Under the pieces are notes generated by a model that saw only the letters and a program-made list of their open reading frames with translations, was not told where the DNA came from and did not search any database. A stretch of 29,840 nt of DNA from the NCBI GenBank assembly GCA_039028975.1, contig JBCCHB010000185.1, forward strand, positions 1 to 29,840, in the 5' to 3' direction. This stretch comes from JAHBNG01 sp039028975 (GTDB lineage Bacteria; Chloroflexota; Anaerolineae; Caldilineales; Caldilineaceae). Shown piece after piece: positions 24,637-29,840 of this stretch. Each line of letters starts with the position of its first letter. Positions within the stretch are counted from its first letter, which is position 1. A program made the translations under genes and the position numbers.

Positions 24637-27600
24637 ATGAAGTTACCAAAGCAGTTTCAGACTATTACTCATCGAATTACGTTTAACCAGATCGTTATGG
24701 TCACCGTTGTTGCCCTCTTAAGCTTTATGCTTACGCAGACAGCAATAGAATTTTCAATTGGGCTAGCCCAAGGGGGAAATTCTGATGGGGGTGACACGGT
24801 CGATCCACCTCCCACCTACACGCCAACGAATATACCAGCGGATACCCCGACAAACACGCCAACCGAAACGCCAACAGAGACGCCAACGAACACATCTATT
24901 CCACCAACTGATCCGCCAACAGAGATTCCAACGGACACGCCGACGAACACAGCAACCGATACGCCCGTTCCACCGACTCTTACGCCAACAGAGACGCCAA
25001 CGAACACACCCATTCCACCAACTCTTACGCCAACAGACACACCAACAGAGACTGCGACTGATACACCGATTCCACCGACTCTTACGCCAACAGACACACC
25101 AACAGAGACGCCAACAGAGACGCCAACGAACACACCCATTCCACCAACTCTTACGCCAACGGACACGCCAACCGATACACCGACCAACACACCCGTTCCG
25201 CCAACCGATACTTCCACTAATTCGCCTACACCAACCTTTACATTTACACCGACCAGTACACCGACGCCCCTGCCGGCCACGCTAACGGTGATCAAGCGAA
25301 TTGAGCGGCAAGGTGATTCAAATACGGCTGACCAATCGTTTCGTATCTGTATCCAAGGACCCTCCTATCCAACGGGGGATGAACGTGGAGCATGTCAAGG
25401 CTACTCGTCGGATAGAGAGAGTCACAGTTGGTCTAATCTCATAGCAGGCACCTACAGCATCCGCGAGATAAACCCTGGTACAGATTGGGACGTTGAAATT
25501 GTAGGCTCACCTGTTAACCTGGCTCCCGGAGAAAGTGGCCGTGTGACGGTTACCAACACCCTACTCAGGGGTATATTGAATGTTGTCACAACCGTCGATT
25601 GGCTGGATATCGATCCGATATCGGGTATCTTATTCCAAATCTGTATCAGTGGACCATCCTTCCCTCAGCCTAATTGCCAAAATGCCAATCACAATGGATC
25701 AACACTCGTCTGGTCTGATCTTATCCCTGGGAGCTACCAGATTACGGAGAGCAGCAGCAACAATTGGAAGGTAGAAACGGCTAATATCCCAGCCACCGTA
25801 ACGGCCAACAATACAGCCAGTGCATTTATCCATTACACGCTTAAGTCATCAGCCATAAGGCTCTCTGTTGAGGCCACGCCCAATAAGATCTTTGCCAATG
25901 AACTGGTGTACCTCTCTTACGAGGTTGAAAATATCGGCGAGACAACCCTTGCTGATGTTGCAGTGAGTGATCTTCGCTGTCCTACACTACCTTACATAAG
26001 CGGTGATGAAAATGAAAACCAGCTTTTGGATATAGATGAGATTTGGTTATTCCAATGTGAGAGAATCATCTCAGCTGATGTGGAGCAGACCGCCATTGCC
26101 ACTGCACGAAACCTATTGGGGGCATCGATTCGCAGCAACGGCGATAGTGTTTTCGTTGACGTAAGACCAGCTATTCAGTTAATCAAAAACGTGTCACCCA
26201 TTGTTTTAGAGGAGCCAGGAGGAACCTTTACCTATGAGCTGACCTTACAGAACCGCTCGGGTGAAAGCATCGTTATCCAGTCCTTAAGTGATGATCTACC
26301 CCTCTCCCCTATATGTGAAGCCCTGGTATCCATATCAGTAGGGGTGGGACAATCGGTCCAATGCTCATTTGAAGCCGAACATCTCCTACCGGAAACGGTC
26401 GAGAGTACAGCAATCGTTGGCGTCACAGATGACGAGGGCAATCGAGTAGAAGCGTCAGCCACAACGTTAGCCAGCGTCGTCGACATTCCATCATCAATCA
26501 GTGTTACATATACCAACCCGGGTGCCGTCCCTCAATCTGGAGACACGCTCGTGTTTACTGTTGTCATACAGAACCAAAGCCGTGCCGATGAGGTCATCAT
26601 TCAAGAGCTGACCGACTCCATTTTTGGTGATATTACAGAAGTCCATGGTGCCATCCAGGCGACTGATTGTTCAATACCCCAAACCCTGGCAGCCGCATCG
26701 GCGAATGATAATCAAGATCTGTACACCTGTACCTTTGAGTCTTTTGTCCAGGCCGAAAATGGCACGCTGTTTACCCATGATTTAACGGCTTTGGGACAAG
26801 ATGATGACGAGGCAACGGTTTCTGCCATCGGTCAGACAACGGTACTGGTCTATGATGAAAATTCAGTGCTTCTGCTCGATGCTGATCTTCAACCCGATAC
26901 GGTCTCGGAACCTGGGGGAGAGATTGAATTTACCATTCAAATTACCCATCAAGGTCCGATAGGTTCTTTAACGCTCAACCAGCTCGTTGACAGCAATTTT
27001 GGTGATATAACACAATTGAGTGAGCAGATCCGTCGCACGACCTGTAGTTTGCCTGTAGAGTTGCAACCCAATGAAACTTATGAGTGCCTCTATACAGCCC
27101 AAGTGACCGGTACGCCTGGAACCAAATCCAACCATGTAATCGTGGTCTCTAGCCAGAATGAGGAAGGTGCGATCAATTCCGCCTTTGATCAGCTCTCAGT
27201 AGAGATCACTGACCTTGCTGCTCAGTTAACCGTCCAAGTAGAGGCGGTTCCAACTTCATTCCCAGAAAGCGGTCAAAATGTTGACTATACACTTTTGATA
27301 AAAAATAGTAGCTTGGTCGATAACATAGTCGTTCATACTGTAGCTGATGAGTGGCTGGGGAATCTCTCCGCATACTGTACTGAACTCGCTCTGCCGCAGA
27401 CGCTCTCTCCTGGGGCACAACTAGATTGTTCATTTACGGCTTGGGTAATGGGAGATGCGGGGCAACCCCTGGTGAGTATTATAGAAGCCAGTGGTATTGA
27501 CGATGACAACCAATCGGTTGTCGGTACGACTAACTCCACTTTCGAACTTACAGACGTACCAAGTCGTATGAGTATTGCAGTCGAAACAGACAAACCCGCT

Positions 27601-29700
27601 GTCATTCGCTCGGGGGAAGCAGTGACCTACCGAATCGAAGTTGAAAACCAAAGCGTAGCAGACACGATAACGCTCACAGGTCTCAACGATTCCCTGAGTG
27701 CATCGGAAAACCTATCCCGGAATAATGGCTTACTTGAAAGCAGTTGCTCCTTTCCCCAAACGGTGTTACCAGGTCAGCTCTATCAATGTGAAATTGTTTG
27801 GCTGATCCGCGGTGTGTTGGGTGAGAACATTACCCGCAAGATCACCATTGAAGCCATAGACGATGACGACACGCTGTTGAGTGCAACTACTCAAATTGCT
27901 GTAGAAATTGCTGAGCCGATTCTTGATGTTGTGCAATCGGTCTCCTTGGTTGAGGACGAGGATGGCATTGCCAGCCCAGGGGATAGGCTACGTTATCAAA
28001 TAGTCATTCAAAACCAAGGCAATGCTCCCGCTCAGAATGCCTTTGTCAGCGAGATCCTTGATTCCCACACATCACTCATTGCTGGTACGGTAGAGACAAG
28101 TAGTGGTTCTATTGAAAAAGGCAATAACAACCAGGAGGACGCCGTTCAAATTACCATAGAGACCATCAACGTTGCTGATGAGGTGACGATTCAATTTGAT
28201 GTGGTGATTGATGCTGATTTGCCTAATTCGGTTCATTCCGTTGCCAACCAGGCATTGGTCACCGGGGACAACTTCCCTGCTCTTTCTAGCCGTAGCCCTG
28301 AAGAGGAAGGACCAACCATTACCCAGATTGGCTTTGTTCCTGTGTTAACGGCTTGGAAGAGTGTCTCTCTGATTCAGGATATCAACCAAGACGGGCGTGT
28401 TAACCCTGGAGATACGATTATGTACGAGATCATCCTGAGCAACAGCGGGCAAGCATCAGCAACGAACGTTATGTTAGATGATGTCATTAATACAAATCTG
28501 GCGGTCGTTCCTGGCACGGTCAGCACAACCCAAGGTGCTGTACTCTCTGGGAACCAGGAAAATGATGCACTCGTACAGGTGCAGGTAGGTACCCTTCCTC
28601 CCCGTCAACGAGAGACCATTCGCTTTGAAGCAATCGTTCAGAGAGAATTGGATGTAGATGTCTCGCAGATTGAGAATCAGGCCCTGATTACAGCGGATAC
28701 CATTGCCGCTGTTCTGAGCGATGATCCAGAGACCATTGCCATCTCGGACCCCACGATTGTGGTATTAGAAGGTCAAGCCCTTCTTGAAGCTACAAAGAGT
28801 GATCGGCTCCTTATTGATAGTGATAGCGACGGCTTTTTCTCCCTGAACGATACGATGGTCTACCAGATTATCGTCCAGAATCGAGGTAGTGCATCGACGG
28901 CTGGTATCCAGATTCTTGATACACCAGACCCTGGTACTACACTGATTCCTGGCACGGTCCAGACAGATGAAGGAGAAATTGTGGCGGGGAATGGGCCGAA
29001 TGATGAATCTATAGAGGTTGTTATCACTCAAATGCCACCAGACGAATCCATCAAAGTGAGTTTTCAGGTTCGCATCAATGGGCGTATGACGCAAGGGGCA
29101 GCGTCGTTGAGCAATCAGGCCATTGTCCGTAGAGATGGCTATCCCGATCTTTTGAGTGATGATCCAGACGTGGCTGGAATTGGCAACGCAACCCTAACAC
29201 CTGTCAATCCTGGCCCTATTCTCTTTTTAACAAATGAGGATATTCACTTTATCGATGCCGATGAGAGTCGAACCGTGTCACCGGGCGATACATTGCTCTA
29301 CCGCCTAACGCTTGAAAACGTTGGGACATCGGCAGCCGAGGAGATTCTACTTACGGATACGCTTGACAGCAACACAAAATTGATTCCTGAATCGATTCAG
29401 ATGGATCAAGGGCAAATTCTCTCCGGCAATCAGGAGGGGGATACGTTGGTTCAGGTTGCTATAGACAGCTTACAAAGCCGGGAGAAGATAAGCATTAGTT
29501 TCCTTGTACGGGTCATCGAGGGAACCATGGTCCGAGTGCTTATCAATCGGGCCACGGTTGAGTACGTGGATCCATTGGCTCAGGCAAGTGCTCAAACACC
29601 CGTTGCCTCAGATGATCCATCGGCACCTGGAACAAATGACCCAACCATTACAATCTTAGAAGGATTTGACTATTTGTATCTGCCGTTGTTTCAGAAATAG
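24637..29700 (+). CDS. Giant secreted repeat protein: Thr-Pro linker, Cna-B-like and DUF11 domains
   Basis: This protein has 1687 residues and a signal peptide (hydrophobic core about 19-38, cut near LAQG). A Thr-Pro repeat linker (about 60-212) resembles a wall-spanning stalk. Two Cna-B/SpaA-like domains start near 216 and 313, sharing FRICIQGPS/FQICISGPS and GTYSIRE/GSYQITE. A CARDB-like domain starts near 406. Five related units begin near 512, 622, 745, 863 and 978, each with a paired-Cys pattern. Four DUF11-type units begin near 1096, 1237, 1383 and 1529, most headed by an acidic calcium-loop-like DxNxDG...GD. The chain ends YLYLPLFQK, a tail I associate with exported Chloroflexota proteins. 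It is probably a surface adhesin or sheath component. Confidence 0.85.
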   Translation: MKLPKQFQTITHRITFNQIVMVTVVALLSFMLTQTAIEFSIGLAQGGNSDGGDTVDPPPTYTPTNIPADTPTNTPTETPTETPTNTSIPPTDPPTEIPTDTPTNTATDTPVPPTLTPTETPTNTPIPPTLTPTDTPTETATDTPIPPTLTPTDTPTETPTETPTNTPIPPTLTPTDTPTDTPTNTPVPPTDTSTNSPTPTFTFTPTSTPTPLPATLTVIKRIERQGDSNTADQSFRICIQGPSYPTGDERGACQGYSSDRESHSWSNLIAGTYSIREINPGTDWDVEIVGSPVNLAPGESGRVTVTNTLLRGILNVVTTVDWLDIDPISGILFQICISGPSFPQPNCQNANHNGSTLVWSDLIPGSYQITESSSNNWKVETANIPATVTANNTASAFIHYTLKSSAIRLSVEATPNKIFANELVYLSYEVENIGETTLADVAVSDLRCPTLPYISGDENENQLLDIDEIWLFQCERIISADVEQTAIATARNLLGASIRSNGDSVFVDVRPAIQLIKNVSPIVLEEPGGTFTYELTLQNRSGESIVIQSLSDDLPLSPICEALVSISVGVGQSVQCSFEAEHLLPETVESTAIVGVTDDEGNRVEASATTLASVVDIPSSISVTYTNPGAVPQSGDTLVFTVVIQNQSRADEVIIQELTDSIFGDITEVHGAIQATDCSIPQTLAAASANDNQDLYTCTFESFVQAENGTLFTHDLTALGQDDDEATVSAIGQTTVLVYDENSVLLLDADLQPDTVSEPGGEIEFTIQITHQGPIGSLTLNQLVDSNFGDITQLSEQIRRTTCSLPVELQPNETYECLYTAQVTGTPGTKSNHVIVVSSQNEEGAINSAFDQLSVEITDLAAQLTVQVEAVPTSFPESGQNVDYTLLIKNSSLVDNIVVHTVADEWLGNLSAYCTELALPQTLSPGAQLDCSFTAWVMGDAGQPLVSIIEASGIDDDNQSVVGTTNSTFELTDVPSRMSIAVETDKPAVIRSGEAVTYRIEVENQSVADTITLTGLNDSLSASENLSRNNGLLESSCSFPQTVLPGQLYQCEIVWLIRGVLGENITRKITIEAIDDDDTLLSATTQIAVEIAEPILDVVQSVSLVEDEDGIASPGDRLRYQIVIQNQGNAPAQNAFVSEILDSHTSLIAGTVETSSGSIEKGNNNQEDAVQITIETINVADEVTIQFDVVIDADLPNSVHSVANQALVTGDNFPALSSRSPEEEGPTITQIGFVPVLTAWKSVSLIQDINQDGRVNPGDTIMYEIILSNSGQASATNVMLDDVINTNLAVVPGTVSTTQGAVLSGNQENDALVQVQVGTLPPRQRETIRFEAIVQRELDVDVSQIENQALITADTIAAVLSDDPETIAISDPTIVVLEGQALLEATKSDRLLIDSDSDGFFSLNDTMVYQIIVQNRGSASTAGIQILDTPDPGTTLIPGTVQTDEGEIVAGNGPNDESIEVVITQMPPDESIKVSFQVRINGRMTQGAASLSNQAIVRRDGYPDLLSDDPDVAGIGNATLTPVNPGPILFLTNEDIHFIDADESRTVSPGDTLLYRLTLENVGTSAAEEILLTDTLDSNTKLIPESIQMDQGQILSGNQEGDTLVQVAIDSLQSREKISISFLVRVIEGTMVRVLINRATVEYVDPLAQASAQTPVASDDPSAPGTNDPTITILEGFDYLYLPLFQK
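24829..25270 (+). repeat. Coding Thr-Pro repeat array
   Basis: The segment encodes runs of TPT, TDTPT, TETPT, TNTPIPPTLTPT and close variants. Blocks such as CTTACGCCAACAGACACACC recur identically, showing recent duplication at the DNA level. Unit length is a multiple of three, so gain or loss changes stalk length without a frameshift. Confidence 0.85.
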
Positions 29701-29784
29701 TCGTTTGGTCCAAGGTCCAAGGTCCGGGGTCCAAGGTCCGGGGTCGATTGGTCTAAGGTTTTATAGTCCCCAAAGACCAAACGA
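29701..29784. repeat. Heptamer repeat array bounded by 10-bp inverted repeats
   Basis: Right after the adhesin stop, GGTCCAA and GGTCCGG heptamers alternate (29707-29741) and then degenerate. The block is bounded by TCGTTTGGTC (29701-29710) and its exact complement GACCAAACGA (29775-29784), so the transcript can fold into a long hairpin that may also terminate transcription. Confidence 0.75.
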
Positions 29785-29840
29785 CTCTGGACTAACTGAC
29801 TCTGGACTAACTGACTCTGGACTAACTGACTCTGGACTAA
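29783..29840. repeat. 15-bp tandem repeat (GACTCTGGACTAACT), continues past window
   Basis: Units start at 29783, 29798, 29813 and 29828 and are identical as far as seen; the last is cut by the window edge. The CTCTGGAC core is shared with the heptamer array between the two ABC transporter genes, pointing to one dispersed repeat family. Confidence 0.85.

Noticed and set aside
24785..25295. Long frames on both strands across the Thr-Pro repeat array
   Set aside because: Arg/Gln-rich and Val/Gly-rich products are repeat artefacts; the Thr-Pro frame continues into a 1687-residue protein with a signal peptide.

Overview
The window looks like a chromosomal stretch of a Chloroflexota-type (Chloroflexi) bacterium. 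The assignment is an inference. It rests on very large secreted proteins with Thr-Pro linkers, DUF11-type repeats, LysM repeats, a kinase-like protein fused to a TolB-like propeller, a C-terminal YLPLFQK tail, short heptamer-type repeats between genes, and roughly balanced base composition. No rRNA, tRNA or CRISPR array was found.

Layout. Positions 1-1184, minus strand: the first 18 codons of an unidentified gene running off the left edge, preceded by a UDP-glucuronate decarboxylase-like gene (nucleotide-sugar and envelope polysaccharide metabolism). Positions 1185-1911: non-coding, with a 10-bp inverted repeat and a 122-bp imperfect palindromic element. Positions 1912-5548: a Gfo/Idh/MocA oxidoreductase (+) converging on two tandem MFS exporters (-) that start with GTG and TTG. 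Positions 5828-8257, minus strand: an apparently complete group II intron encoding an intact reverse transcriptase/maturase/HNH protein, with recognisable domains V and VI, inserted between genes. Positions 8596-8715: a MITE-like element with flanking TTGAAAG repeats, ending just before an ABC exporter pair (8735-12194, YbbA/YbbP- or MacB-like). Heptamer repeats fill the gap between the two ABC genes. A strong hairpin separates them from a convergent NYN-domain (PIN-like nuclease) gene.

Positions 14838-29700 form a same-strand block of four exported or surface-facing proteins: a DUF3048 (YerB-like) lipoprotein, a 1567-residue LysM protein with a very acidic low-complexity linker and a duplicated C-terminal module, a 1086-residue membrane protein whose cytoplasmic kinase domain has lost its catalytic Asp residues, and a 1687-residue adhesin-like protein built from Thr-Pro repeats, Cna-B-like domains and two classes of immunoglobulin-like repeats. 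The LysM and pseudokinase genes are 9 bp apart and almost certainly co-transcribed. The most notable reading is that a wall-binding secreted protein is paired with a transmembrane pseudokinase whose outer part is a predicted propeller, which suggests a sensory or scaffolding unit rather than classical kinase signalling. The window ends in short tandem repeats.
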